From Asterias rubens (lineage: Eukaryota > Echinodermata > Asteroidea > Forcipulatida > Asteriidae): a stretch of 64,000 nucleotides of DNA. The position numbers and the translations under genes are program-made. This document shows positions 12,901 to 23,217 of this stretch, piece by piece. The stretch's first letter is position 1, and each line of letters starts with the position of its first letter. The DNA is taken from the NCBI RefSeq assembly GCF_902459465.1, contig NC_047064.1, positions 7,962,762-8,026,761 of the forward strand, given 5' to 3'. The notes under the pieces were generated by a model. The model was not told the origin of the DNA and made no database searches. It saw only the letters and a list, made by a program, of their open reading frames with translations.

Positions 12901-15900
12901 TCTGTAAAACTTATCCGTTTCCGACGTGCTTGAGCTCTGTATGTACATGTACGACGTCCGTGTGTTGCATTGTTATGACTGATGAGACACCTATTTCTGA
13001 CAGTTTCCGGTTCTGTTTGTGCGCGTATAGTCTTGGTGCAACGCATTCTTGTTTTCCTTTCACACACAGCGCTGCAACCTCACCGACAGCGCCCGCATCG
13101 CCCATAACAAAAAACGTCTTGCACCAGAGTATTTACTCACAACCGGTTTACTGGTCATTATCAAAGGTTTAAACACACGTGAAGCGCTCTCCACCAATAG
13201 GAATAGCGAAATTGTCTGAGGTATTTATGAATGGTAATTAACTGGTTTTGGAGTATTTACCCTATTTATTTATTTATCCATGACCCTACCTTTAAGGTAA
13301 TAATCTTTCATAAAACACTAAAAAGGAACTGACCTCTATGTCAAAGTTGATGACCTCTGACCCTCCTTCCTCAAGCGTGATTCCAAAATCAATCCCATCA
13401 GCCTCTCCGCCATCCATATCACCCCAGTCAATCTGTGTATAACATTAGAAAGATAGGGGCCATTGGGACACATTGTGACCCATATCAACTTAAATTAGGG
13501 TTGGGCTGTTCAACCGTTGAAAGGCACTGTACACGTTTGGTAATTGTCAAAGACCAGTGTTCTCACTTGGTGTATCCCATCATTATAAGCATAAAATAAC
13601 AAGCCTGTAAAAATTTGGGCTCAATCGGTTATCGAATTTGCGTGAAAATGATGAAAGAAAAAACACCCTTGTTGGACGAATTTGTGTGCTTTCAGATAGG
13701 AATAAAAGACTTCTAGCTAGAAGTCCTTTATTTTCTTCGTGAGAAATTACCTCTTTCTCAAAAACTACTTTACTTCAGAGGGAGTCGTTTCCCACAATGT
13801 TTAATACTATCAACAGCTATCCAATGCTCGTTACCAAGTCAGTTTTTAAGTTAATAATTATTTGTTTTGAGTAATTACCAAACGTGTACCTTCCTTTTAA
13901 ACTTTTGGGAAAAAAAACATTTAAGTGCCTGCTTTTTGTTTGCCTTTTGACCCTTAAATGCAAAGCTTTTTAAATTTTTTCAAATGTCCAAATCTTACTG
14001 ATTTGTTTTGCCTTGGTACATGTCCCAAATTCAATAGTATTTCTTGAGGGATAATAACTCTCCCATTACAACATGTGTATTTTGGGCCGTTCATTGGTGA
14101 CACTTTTTGAGTAAAAAGAAAAAGATGGTACATGTACATAAACGATAACACAACTTTTTTTTATAGATATGGCGGACAATATGCTACAACACTATAAGGT
14201 TTGGGTAAATTTGTGTGTATACACCCAAACCAAACCAACACTCCTATCAGATCCACAATACCTCAAATAGGCTTATGCCACTTTTAGAACACATGAAATA
14301 GATCATACAATTACATTATACCACCTTGGCACTGACCAAAGAGTAAAAAGTGAGGGCAAACAAACCAGAAAATTGATTTAAACATGTAGAATATACATGT
14401 ACCATGTATGGAAAAAGAACACAACGTTAATATACAATTGAAAACTTGACATCCTCTTCTCTGTTTGAAATTACCCCGAAGGTGTTTTCAGTCTTGACTC
14501 TTTGGATGGCACGCTGGGAAGAAATTACGGCTTATTAAATTTGTTGGGATTTTGATTGGAAAGACATTATTTGATCATGGTGCGCCATAATTTATTTTAG
14601 GCTTAATTCCATTAAATTTGCCTAGATTCCTAAAGAGTGAACCAACAATGTAGTTGGACCGGAACAAAATAATTGTGAACAAAGTTGTGAATTGAGTAAA
14701 AAACAAATGTTAAATCAAATACGTTTTTTGTTTTTCATCTCCAATTATAAGCCGTCTGAAGAATTTTACAAGAGCCGAGACAAAAAGTTTTTTTTTTGAC
14801 GTCAACTATGTTATTCACAATTATTGTGTTCCTGTCCAACTTGATTGTTGGTTCACTCTTTAGAAATCTAGACAAATTCAATGAAATGAAACCTAAATGG
14901 AATCATGGAGCTTCAGGATCAAACAACGTCTTTCCAATCAAAACCAAATTTAATTAGCTCTAACTTCTACCCGGCTTTCCATTTTTAATTACAGAATCGC
15001 ATAGAGACTCTTTTGTATTATCCGCTTTACAAGAACTGCTTATTATTATTAATATTATTACTATTTGGCTTTGAATCAGAGATGGACAAAACAATATTAT
15101 TTGATTTCAGCTCTTCTGCTTCTTTCCCCTTGAAGAACAGAGAACGTGACTGAACTTTGACAACAAACATTCTGCAAGATTTTGAAATGTAATTATGTTG
15201 TTTGGTTCACTCATTAAATCAAACTATTATCTGTCTTGGTCACAGAGAGGAAGCCATGTAAAACCACCCTCAGGTTGACCTGCGACGGAACCACTGCAAA
15301 AAGGAGAACATTATTCCTTGTTTGCACCTTTGTACAGACTTGTTTCAGATGTTCCTTATGAGGGTCTATAAATAGACAATCTGGTGTTGTCAGAAGCAGA
15401 GTGTGGGTTTGAATCCCGGTCATGACACTTGTACCCTTGAGCAAGGGACTTAACCATATACGCTTCCTAAAAAGTAGGGAAGGTAGAGTATTCTGCTCTA
15501 CCGACCAGGCTCCTAGTAGATGGTTCTGATGCCTACATCCTTATGGACTGTGATGGGGGTAACCCTGTTTTAGCCCCAGGAGTAGGTGGCAATGTAGACT
15601 TGACTCAAGTCCCAATCCCGTGCCATCCCCAGGAAACTACTGTTTTGTGATGCTCTCCATTCCAAAACCTGTTCCGCATGCGGGACAGGGACTTGACGAT
15701 GTCGCAGTCGCCCGGTATGTAAATGTATTCACTTATGAATATGTAACAATGTTACGTGATACGTACATGTAAGACTAGTTCATTTGTCACTTGTGGGTTA
15801 GTACTTAGTTGTTGATTGAAATACATTTTTTAATAACCAATTAATTATAAAAAAGAAAGCACTAAATGTTCATTTGAATTTAAGTAATACGTTGTAACAT

Positions 15901-18900
15901 ACATTGGGGTCGGTTTTGTTTGCGAAATTTGAATTTTGGGAAGTGCAATAAAACGACTTATGACACCGACACCCCCTTGCCTGCTAATGAGTTTACCCAC
16001 CCCACGTGCATGCCGCGTATAGACGCTTGCCTTACAACGTCTTCTACTGTGATGTCACAGAGTATAATGAATATTTTACCGACAGGGCAGCGCTTCCACG
16101 CTCCCATTGGTTTTGTACATATCCCCATTTGGGGAGATTTTCCAATAACAACCTGCAGAGTAAGAAACGACCTTGTCAAGTCCCATTCTAGGGACCACAT
16201 TTTGACGGCGAACGCGCACTGTACTGTATGCTACGGGTTGTTTCATAGTAAGTTCAGGTAATAGCTTAAGGACCTCTCACACGAGAATGGGACTTGAAAC
16301 AAGTCTAGTGGCAATGTGCCCCTGGTTAAGTGTAGCTAGCCCTCCCATCCCTCACCTTGAAATGGCTGTGTATGGCCTTGAGATATTAGATGATTTCTCA
16401 TAAAGAAAAAAAAAAATTGGGTAACAACAACTCTAATTCAAAAGTATCTTCCCTTAATTTAAATCTACGTTTAAAAACAAACCTCATCCTCCTTCTGCTC
16501 TTCCTCCTCCTCAAGAAACGACAGCGAGACTTCCTCGACAGACTTTGGTTTCTTTCCTGTCTGCCATTGGTAAACGGTGCAGTTGCCGTTCTCTAGAATG
16601 AACTTAAGCATCGGAAGCACTTCGATTTTGGACTGTCCACTCTCATCACAGCTGTCAATGCAAAATACAATAATAGTGGCTTCCCATATAGCTCTCCTAT
16701 TCTTGACTCTGTGACGCCCAAGGCGCTTCACATTCAGGTGATGTGCTCAAGAGCTTCATCGTGACAACTGGGAAGTTATGGCATGCATCGATGCGTGTCA
16801 TGGCCGAGCAGTCTAGTTCACTGGGCCCAAGCTCTGGTGTTGTCAACAGTACAGACTGGGTTTGAATCCCATGTCATGACACTTGTGTCTATGAGTAAGA
16901 CCCTTAACCAAAATTGCCTTGTATTAAAGAGTTGGGAAGGTAGTACATTCTGCTCTAACACCAAGCTCCTATAGTGTATGATACCCATGCCCACATCCTT
17001 TTGGACAGTGAAGGTGGTAACCCTGTTTCAGCCCCAAGAGTAGGTGACAACGTGTCCCTGGTGACAGTTGATTTGGGTCGATAGCCCAAATCAGTAAAGT
17101 GTAGCCCTCAAGTGACTTCCACCTTGTAAGTTTGGCGATGTTTCATTAAAAAAAGATAGCATTTATTTAACTGTATGATTATAAGCAGCTTTCCTCTCAA
17201 AGAATTTAAAATGTTAGAATGGAATAATATTTCAATCCTTACCTGCCTATCGTAAACTGCACAAACGTATCGTAGAACTCCATCACATGCGAAAGGTCAA
17301 CAACCTTCTCTGTGATTGCCGAGAACGTTTCGGGCAGAGTCTTCACTTTTTCCAGAAGTTCTCTCTTGACTTTCTCTCCCTTTTAACAAAACCACAAATT
17401 ACAGTAAGAATGTTTTATCTATTGTTTTTATTGGTTTTACCTTAGCACTGATGCCAGTAAAGCACTTTTTGAGTCCCGGTCATGACACTTGTATCTTTGA
17501 GCAAGATGCTGTACCCTAATTGTTTTGTCTCTCGGATGGGACATTAAGCCGTACATAAGTCCTGTGTATTGGGATTAGTAGTACACATATATAAAAGAAC
17601 CCAGAACACTTATGGAGGATGAAAAGGGATTAAGCCTGATGTTTCTAGGTTACATACATGTAGCAAGCACGCTTGTTTACTTATTTCCTCAGGCTTAAGA
17701 GCTACAGTTTTATTTTAGTAACATTCCATAGACATTGGATTTTTTAATTGTCTTGATGTTTGCACCGCTGGAGGACAACCAAAAGGGAACTTTTTTATTG
17801 AAGCAAGCGCCATGAGCATTTTTTGTAATAGGCGCTATAGAAGACGTCATTATTACTGCTATTATTATTAAGTTTACCTATGAGGAATCCTCGGTTACAT
17901 CACCAGATAACAATAATAGTGAGAACCTACCTTTATTCCAAGCTTCCTACAGGCTGCATGGTACTCTGCTTTAGCTGCTCCCGCACTGTCTTGATAATCC
18001 TTCTCCTTCCTCTGGCATTCCTAATATGGTGTTAAAGAAAGACAATGGTAATCATTTGGGAGACTAATCATCCTTAAGTTGGGTGGGTTACTAATCATCC
18101 TTAGGCTGGGTCACACCAAACTCAAAACATCCAAACTGGTCCTAAAAAGATTGTACAAAGGGTTTGGTCTGGCTAGAACGTATAGCTTTGGCTGGACAAT
18201 GTCTATAATATGACGCCAGTTAGTTAAACTCTGGTAATGAGTTGGGTCTGTCTGTAAACGGGAGGACCATGCTACAAGCGGACCCGGTCTGTGTGCGCAC
18301 GTCCCTAGTCTGGCGATTTCGTTTTACAATGCAAGTGTGTTGCCACTTATGCCTTATTGCAGGACGGGATGATCCAACAAAAATATTGAGAAGATTCAAA
18401 GTTGTGGAGCACCATAAAGCTTGTAAACGGACCAGAAAAAGTTGTTAATACGATCACTCCATTGGGGACGCAGCTGATAAATTTCACTTACCGTTTGAAT
18501 CTGTTGACATTTTGCCGTCTGTTTCTTCAGGGCTGGAATCTCGTAAGTGACATTCCGAATTAACATCTGAGCTACCTCAGCCAGATAGATGTTGTCTTTC
18601 TCGTACAGGCTAATGATCTCTTGCCAGTCCTTCCAAAATAAAAGATAAACATAAGATTGACAGATTCTTTGTTTTTGCGATTAAGTGGTCATACTTTTAA
18701 AGAGACTGGACACTATTGGTAATTACTCAAAATAGTTGTTGGCGTAAAATCTTACTTGTTAAAGAGCAACGGAGAGCTGTTGATAGTATAAAACATTGTG
18801 AGAAACAGCTCCCTATAAAGTACTGTAGTGTTTGAGAAAGAGTTACATTCTCACTCAAATATTATTAAAATACTTCAGGCCTGAAGCCCTTTATTATGCA

Positions 18901-20917
18901 TCCGATAGCACACAAATTTATGCAAACAAGTTGTCTTTTATTTTTCTCTTGCAACTTCGATGACCAATTGAGTCTCTGCTGCCTCAATAAAGAGTAAGGC
19001 CTGGCCCTTGATTATCCAGGGAAAACATTGATTTGAATGTGAGAATTACGAGAGATAACCGTCTAGTACCTTCATTCTCTGTGATGAGTAATAGCCAAAG
19101 ATATTCTTGGAACCAGACTCTGAAACCTTGAGAAGCTCAACTATCCTCACACAGTGGAAGTAATTGATATCTGAAATAATGAGAAGAAGAAAACAAAATT
19201 TGCTAAGCCTTGAGTTTTTATGGAGATATCAATAATTAATCAACTTCTTGTAAATAATTTCAGCCAAATATACCCTGTTTTTTTTAGGAAAAGTGACACA
19301 AAATGAAAGGAAAAATAGTGACGACAAATTGTAGTCTTTAATTAATGCCAAAATAAAAGGGTAGCGACGAGTTCTTAAACTGCCGTTTAAAACCGCAAGG
19401 GTTGTGGCCGTGCGATAAAGGCCCAAGCCTTGAGCTCTGTATGTGTGTTGCATTTTAATGACTGAGACAGTTTTGGGATTTGCATTTGTGCGCGTAGTAT
19501 GCATCCTCCTATTCATGGGCTAAAATTGCAAGGCGAGATCTATCACACCTTGAAGCGAGGTTGTGGGCTAACCTGCACAAGCATATCCAAAAACAACCGG
19601 TCATAAACAGCTCCAACTGGTCATTATCAACCATTTAAACACCCCAATGTGATGCGATCTCCACCAATAGGAATAGGCGAAACTGTCTGAGGTATTTATG
19701 AATGTTGGAAAGCGTAACACTCAGTATCTCCCCCTCTGCCCCCCCCCCCACCCCAGCCGGAACAAAAGACTGCTCTTACTCCTGCTCCAGGCTCCTGGCT
19801 TCCTGTAAATGAGACCACAGCAGCAAGAGCAGTAGTCTCACGAGCATAATGCCAGTGTTGTGAGAATTGCCGAGAGAGTCGGATCGCTATCACCGCAACA
19901 AACATTTTTAACGACTTGTCAACACGTCTGATCAAATAGTAATTTGCATTCCAAACAAACTCACATGTTCCTGCAAGAAGCTCCTTGATTTCATCCACCT
20001 CCGGCATGTCTTGAATTGCCAGATTGATCTTCTCTCTGACGGTCAGAGCCGCTGCCTGCCACTTCGGATCAACATGTCTGCGATTTATCAGCCAATCTGG
20101 TCAAAACCAAATTATATGAGAAACAAAATGATGTCAGTAAACAATTTCAGCATTGATAAAATGCTGTCACCAGGTCACAGATTGTATTCAGTTGATCATG
20201 TTTATTGTCAAGAAACATTTTCCTTTTTTTCCTTTTCAATATTAGTACAAAACATACAGTGAGTCTAAAATGCAGGCCTGATCCTTCACAGAGGCAACGA
20301 AGGCAATTGCTACCATGGTCATTGCCTTGGTGCCCTTGAATAAATGCTAAAAATGCTACAATGTAGATGTCAGTAGAAATCGACAACTTCCTCATAGGGT
20401 GCCCTTTACCGAGGAGAAAATGCCTCGGTCCCCTTGCAGTTTTCAATACGAAGCATACAGGCCTGTATATATGTATTTTTACATGTACATGTACGTGCCA
20501 AAAGTTCAGGAAAAAAATCAACTTCTAGTGTTGCTTACACCTTGTATTTTGGTCCCTTGTTTTTTTTTTCTCAAGAACCCTTCTAGAGTGAAACATGTCA
20601 TTCAGGCCTGTATGCTTCGTTTTTGAAAGGGCAAGGGCACCAAGGCATTTTCTCCTCGGTAAAGGGCACCATATATAAAGACATTTCTACTGGAGCCTTC
20701 AAGGGCACCAAGGCAATGACCAGGGGGCATGGAGGCCATCGCCCTTGTTGCCTGCATGAAGTATCAGGCTTGTACACATACAATTGAAGTAATAAATACA
20801 CACATTACATCCACCAATGTTTGTGGAACAGCTGTGCAATTTCTTACCAAGAAGCTTGTTGGAGCTGATATCAATGGGTAAGTTTTCAATCTGCTGAGCA
20901 GTTAGGTCATCAGTTTT
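9836..20917 (-). CDS. cdk5rap3: CDK5RAP3 (C53/LZAP) homologue, 13 exons, start codon exon not found
   Basis: CDK5RAP3 is the adaptor of the UFL1-DDRGK1 ligase that attaches UFM1 to stalled ER ribosomes and links them to ER-phagy; it is also described in checkpoint and NF-kB control. Thirteen exons on the minus strand join in phase to 1551 nt (516 residues plus stop), against about 506 in human. Visible family signatures: PIDI..NKLLDWL.NRRH at the N-terminus, INYFHC and YYSSQRMKDWQEI, a helical coiled-coil middle, VLPMLKF.LENGN.TVYQW, an acidic loop with IDWG-type motifs, a C-terminal coiled coil (SSPKYVDRLTES) and the terminal RYKNRPVNLMGS. The first recognised exon has no in-frame ATG, so a short upstream exon ending in phase 0 must exist. 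Introns are full of MITEs and SINEs; exons look intact. Identity is confident; exon borders are inferred by eye. Confidence 0.95.
10207..10342. mobile_element. Short MITE downstream of CDK5RAP3 exon 12
   Basis: GACCTTATGCAC at the left and GTGCATAAGGTC at the right are 12-bp inverted ends of a 135-bp element. It lies in the intron before the terminal exon. Confidence 0.7.
10598..10769 (-). CDS. cdk5rap3: CDK5RAP3 recognised exon 12
   Basis: Encodes (K)YVDRLTESLKQKFILEEKML through IDKLVANTRTLQKQ, a C-terminal coiled coil with a heptad-like Leu pattern. The acceptor is cctgtag and the donor is gtaaag. A SINE begins only a few tens of bases upstream of the acceptor. Confidence 0.94.
10789..10890 (+). 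repeat. tRNA-derived SINE, copy 2
   Basis: GATAGCTCAGTTGGTAGAGC and GTCGTTGGTTCAAA match copy 1. It lies about 20-30 bp upstream (in gene sense) of the CDK5RAP3 exon 12 acceptor. Confidence 0.7.
11289..11494 (-). CDS. cdk5rap3: CDK5RAP3 recognised exon 11
   Basis: Encodes LEAFLMQRINEMKGTMDILS, then NQFQSAPSILQMKTSDDVSA and on to HLLLIKSSP. The acceptor is gtcacag and the donor is gtaggt. It aligns with human LEIFLAQRAVEL...SQFQLAPAILQ...LFMILASP. Confidence 0.94.
11650..11935. repeat. Palindromic repeat rich in CTAGCCCG motifs
   Basis: GCCACTAGCCCGCTAGTCCG and TAGCCCGACGGGCTAGTGG are internal inverted motifs, and further GGGCTAC blocks follow. It fills part of a CDK5RAP3 intron. Confidence 0.55.
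12088..12165 (+). repeat. tRNA-like SINE head
   Basis: GACAGCTCAGTTGGTAGAGC, an anticodon-arm-like CCAGCACGTCAATTTGG and AGGTTCAAATCCTGC. The acceptor strands do not pair well, so it is not called as a functional tRNA. Confidence 0.6.
12477..12602 (-). CDS. cdk5rap3: CDK5RAP3 recognised exon 10 (GC donor)
   Basis: Forty-two codons from VADETADNVSLAKDDGIARG through TDSFTLLDHPPTRNNFTNDL to LE, matching human ARGPDALTLLEYTETRNQF. The reading frame requires the donor to be GAG then gcaagt, a GC-AG intron with otherwise strong consensus. The acceptor (aaatgaag) has a poor pyrimidine tract. Confidence 0.9.
12755..13235. repeat. Dispersed repeat D, copy 1
   Basis: Starts AATAAAAGGGTAGCGACAAG and ends CTCTCCACCAATAGGAATAG then GTATTTATGAATG. 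It shares both edges with the 19.4-kb copy. The superfamily is unknown. Confidence 0.7.
13334..13432 (-). CDS. cdk5rap3: CDK5RAP3 recognised exon 9 (IDWG-motif exon)
   Basis: Thirty-three codons, IDWGDMDGGEADGIDFGITL then EEGGSEVINFDIE. In the family, IDWG-type shuffled ATG8-interacting motifs in this loop bind ATG8 proteins and UFM1. Here one canonical IDWG is followed by IDFG and a degenerate INFD. Acceptor acacag, donor gtcagt. Confidence 0.93.
13519..13900. mobile_element. MITE family A-related copy in CDK5RAP3 intron, 13.5 kb
   Basis: Ends AAAGGCACTGTACACG and CGTGTACCTTCCTTTTAA. The centre carries a different small hairpin, ACTTCTAGCTAGAAGT, also found in the 51.4-kb copy, marking a subfamily. 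Confidence 0.85.
14475..14513 (-). CDS. cdk5rap3: CDK5RAP3 recognised exon 8 (39-nt microexon)
   Basis: Thirteen codons, RAIQRVKTENTFG, phase 0 at both ends, between acceptor ttcccag and donor gtaatt. No clear counterpart in the human loop. The exon is accepted because the phase fits and because it creates the continuous FGIDWGD motif with exon 9. It could be a cassette exon; skipping it keeps the frame. Confidence 0.7.
15375..15660 (+). repeat. SINE of the Leu-tRNA-like family, copy 1
   Basis: CTGGTGTTGTCAGAAGCAGA, GGGTTTGAATCCCGGTCATG, CTTGAGCAAGGGACTTAACC and GGGTAACCCTGTTTTAGCCC occur in the same order as at 16.8 kb. Confidence 0.65.
16483..16651 (-). CDS. cdk5rap3: CDK5RAP3 recognised exon 7
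   Basis: Starts CDESGQSKIEVLPMLKFILE, continues NGNCTVYQWQTGKKPKSVEE and ends in a glutamate-rich run (EEEEEQKEDE). The acceptor is attgacag and the donor is gtttgt. It matches human VLPMLRFVQKRGNSTVYEW and leads into the disordered acidic loop. Confidence 0.94.
16793..17090 (+). repeat. SINE of the Leu-tRNA-like family, copy 2
   Basis: TCATGGCCGAGCAGTCTAG (A-box region), GGTTTGAATCCCATGTCATG and GGTGGTAACCCTGTTTCAGC. It lies just upstream, in gene sense, of CDK5RAP3 exon 7. Confidence 0.65.
17243..17379 (-). CDS. cdk5rap3: CDK5RAP3 recognised exon 6
   Basis: Begins GEKVKRELLEKVKTLPETFS and ends MEFYDTFVQFTIG, with acceptor aaaag and donor gtaagg. The residues align with the human GENVRGELLALVKDLP region. 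The codon split across the next junction reads as serine. Confidence 0.92.
17465..17660 (+). repeat. SINE fragment with a conserved central domain
   Basis: GAGTCCCGGTCATGACACTT, then CGGATGGGACATTAAGCCGT and AAAAGAACCCAGAACACTTA. The GGGAC.TTAAGCCGT...AAAAGAACCC pattern recurs in SINEs of many deuterostomes; that comparison is from memory. Confidence 0.55.
17931..18020 (-). CDS. cdk5rap3: CDK5RAP3 recognised exon 5
   Basis: Thirty codons of coiled-coil type (ECQRKEKDYQDSAGAAKAEY through CRKLGIK), phase 0 at both ends, acceptor atattag and donor gtaggt. Corresponds to the human RKEEECQAGAAEM...CKQYGI segment. Confidence 0.92.
18492..18629 (-). CDS. cdk5rap3: CDK5RAP3 recognised exon 4
   Basis: Encodes DWQEIISLYEKDNIYLAEVA, then LIRNVTYEIPALKKQTAKCQ, ending QIQT. 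The acceptor is ttggaag and the donor is gtaagtg. It continues the N-terminal helical domain directly after exon 3 in phase 0. Confidence 0.94.
18696..18985. mobile_element. MITE family A copy, right end lost, CDK5RAP3 intron
   Basis: Left end TTTAAAGAGACTGGACAC with typical interior as far as CGATGACCAATTGAG. The remaining right portion is absent. Confidence 0.8.
19070..19170 (-). CDS. cdk5rap3: CDK5RAP3 recognised exon 3
   Basis: Encodes (Y)INYFHCVRIVELLKVSES through FGYYSSQRMK, with acceptor atttcag and donor gtacta. This is one of the best conserved blocks of the family (human YIHYFHC...FGRYSSQRMK). Confidence 0.94.
19351..19706. repeat. Dispersed repeat D, copy 2
   Basis: AATAAAAGGGTAGCGACGAG to GTCTGAGGTATTTATGAATG, with internal TTGAGCTCTGTATGTGTG as in copy 1. 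It lies in a CDK5RAP3 intron. Confidence 0.7.
19965..20096 (-). CDS. cdk5rap3: CDK5RAP3 recognised exon 2
   Basis: Starts (D)WLINRRHVDPKW and ends EIKELLAGT, with acceptor accag and donor gtgagt. It matches the human WLVDRRH...EIAQLLSG block. The split Asp and Tyr codons at its ends are completed by the neighbouring exons. Confidence 0.93.
20273..20772. repeat. Foldback element in CDK5RAP3 intron
   Basis: Left arm about 20273-20465 and right arm about 20605-20772 are imperfect reverse complements, sharing GGTGCCCTTTACCGAGGAGA, CATTGCCTTGGTGCCCTTGA and ACGAAGCATACAGGCCTG. The spacer is about 140 bp. Open frames within it are by-products of the repeat. Confidence 0.75.
20848..20917 (-). CDS. 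cdk5rap3: CDK5RAP3 recognised exon 1
   Basis: Encodes KTDDLTAQQIENLPIDISSN followed by KLL and the first base of an Asp codon. The acceptor is ttctccag and the donor is gtaaga. The PIDI..NKLL stretch aligns with the human N-terminus. There is no methionine in frame, so translation must begin in an exon further upstream. Confidence 0.88.
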
Positions 20918-21329
20918 CTGGAGAAATAGATTTAGAAAGGGAGGAAAAAGAGGAATAATGTTTTTTCTATCAATACCAAAAGTTGTTCTCTATTGCACAT
21001 TTTCTTACACAACACTACACCTGTTCAGCCGAGCCAGTTTTACAAACTCTACAGTCGTAACATGATCCTCCTGTCCCGAGGTTCGTAACCCTCGATCTTC
21101 CCATTGAAATACTGACGACAGACGACCCCCAGGAGGATCCAGGGGATTGCAATTTTTTTCCAGATTATCCTAAAATCACAATGAACAACTTTATTAAAGA
21201 TTTTATTTGTAATTTGAGCAAAATATGAGATAATTTTTTGTATAGACTCTTGTATTTGTATGGCCATCATGCTTTTTCGTTCATCTCCATATAGCTCCAA
21301 CACTTTGGCACAATTTAAAAAAATACCAA

Positions 21330-21590
21330 TAGGCCTAGATGTTGAATTTGCATCAGGGAATACAATTTTGGTTTTTACCCATATACACTGATGACATGTG
21401 TGTTAGCACTGTTGTATACTCAGTGCTTACTCAAGTTCTGTGAAAAAAATCACAGGCAATTACTACCTTCTGCAGTTCTATCTAGCTAGAGCTGTGTCAT
21501 AGTTACAAACCAACTAGCTAGACCACCGAGACTGCTCGGTAGCAGTTCAAAAATCAAATCCTATGTTTTACTAACTTTTAGCAGCGTGTA
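21330..21590 (-). repeat. tRNA-derived SINE, second family, decayed inverted copy
   Basis: GGTTTTTACCCATATACACT, GTTAGCACTG and GTGAAAAAAATCACAGGC match the tail of the copy at 21.9 kb in reverse. The head is degraded. Confidence 0.6.
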
Positions 21591-21865
21591 CTGCAAACGA
21601 TTTTAACATACTGACTTTGGAACAAGCTTCCCCAATATTCTTCAATGACAAGCATTCCACACCTGTGACCTTCAAAGTTCAATTCAACATGTTCAACTGG
21701 ACACTTTTTTATTAAAAAAAAATCATTACTTAATTCAATAAAACCTATCCATTTTGTCAATCTGGTTTTGGTTATATCCTCCTCTTACCAGTTGCAAATT
21801 TAACATCTATTATATCGTTGCGGTATCCGCTGCCAAAACATAGCATTCGAACTGCCTCTAGCTAC

Positions 21866-22065
21866 CGGGCAACCTCGGTGGTCCAGTTGGTAAGACACTG
21901 CTCTAGAATTGCAAGGGTCGTGGGTTCTAATCCCACTCGAGTAACATGCCTGTGATATTTCTTTTTTTCACAGGACTCGGGAAAGTACTGAGTTTACAGT
22001 GCTAACACACATCGATGTATGGGTAAAAACCAAAATTAATATTCTTTATCCCCGATGCAAGTTTA
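21866..22065 (+). repeat. tRNA-derived SINE, second family, copy 1
   Basis: CTCGGTGGTCCAGTTGGTAA, GCTCTAGAATTGCAAGGGTC and GGGTTCTAATCCCAC form the tRNA-like head. The tail is CACAGGACTCGGGAAAGTAC to TTAATATTCTTTATCCCC. Confidence 0.7.
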
Positions 22066-22134
22066 ACATCTATTAAAATTATTGTTATTAATATTATTAT
22101 ATTAATTAAATTTAAATGAATCCTGTCATGGCTG

Positions 22135-22214
22135 TCCAACCAATAGTTGCGATAACGTAACCCTCCTGGTAGCCGTCGGCAGGAGGGTTACGTTATCGCA
22201 ACTATCCAACCAAT
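22135..22214. mobile_element. 60-bp foldback element with 10-bp target duplication
   Basis: Perfect 25-bp inverted arms (22143-22167 and 22181-22205, starting ATAGTTGCGATAACG) enclose a 13-bp loop. The direct repeat TCCAACCAAT flanks it at 22135-22144 and 22205-22214. It lies between the candidate promoter and the first recognised exon of CDK5RAP3. Confidence 0.75.
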
Positions 22215-23217
22215 GGCAATGCAACTCCATTTTGGGGGAATTGCAAAAAAACACCATCAATCATCATCGCAACTAACCACGTCCACAGTGACACTTTGAA
22301 ATTTGACTTTGTAATTTTTTGTTGATTGAAAATGTGTGAAGCTCACGAAAAAAAGAAAACCGTAAACGTTATATTCTTAAACCGAGGAGGAGCGGTATTA
22401 ATATGAAGATAACAATACCTGCATTATTAGAACTTTAGGTGGGGTGTGATTATTGTCACTCGGGTGTCAGCAAAACGCTGATTCCATATGCTGGGTTTTC
22501 TGATTACAGGGTTGATTACAGTACACGCACTCATTTATCGTTGTCTGGTACCTGGAACAGTCACAATGAAAATAGATGCATAGATATTTATCTTAGTACC
22601 AGCCTAATGTTTACAAACAGCCGAACTCTTGGGGGCGCTCTTCGAAAATGGATGGCCCCACAGACAAGTGGATGGCCCTTTTCGAAATCACGTTTTCAGC
22701 TCCGGCGTGGCAGGAGATTAACCCATCTATTATGGCGAACAGTGTACAAACTTCTGCTGACAGCGCCTCCTCTTCCAGCCCATGTATGAGGACAGAATCT
22801 TCGGGACAGATTTTCGGCTTGGCAGAAGACCGCAAAACTGTCTGTGAAGTGGTTTCCCAACAGTGAATGTGGGGGTCGAACGATCTTTGGGAAGATGAAC
22901 TTAAGTGCCAAATAGGGCTCCTTTTCGTATACATTTTAGTAACATGTGCCTGCCCCTACCAGTCTGCCCCTTATGCCACACGCTGGTATTTCTTGATACT
23001 TGATACTTGATGGAGTAATCCCTTTACAGCTGGTAAGAGCTAAACTGGGATGATGTGCTGAGATTTCTAAAACTAACGACAATTGATGGGGCTATCTATT
23101 TTTGTTATGGCATAACAGAGCGTTGAAAAAGGTAAAAGGAAACTTGGCCATAGGAAGTGCTCCTAGGGAACTAATTGATGGTGCCCAGAACCAGGCAAAA
23201 ATATAAATAATAACCTG

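Noticed and set aside
15920..16261. 113-codon plus-strand frame with an 80-codon antisense frame
   Set aside because: No family resemblance. The region contains an inverted AATGGGACTTGA motif (16186 and 16283), more like a repeat than an exon.
20147..20521. 124-codon minus-strand open frame
   Set aside because: It lies across the foldback element in a CDK5RAP3 intron.
22611..22934. 107-codon minus-strand frame and an overlapping 72-codon plus-strand frame starting MDGPTDKWM
   Set aside because: I considered these for the missing CDK5RAP3 first exon and for a separate gene. Neither has a donor in the right phase or a recognisable domain, so no call is made.
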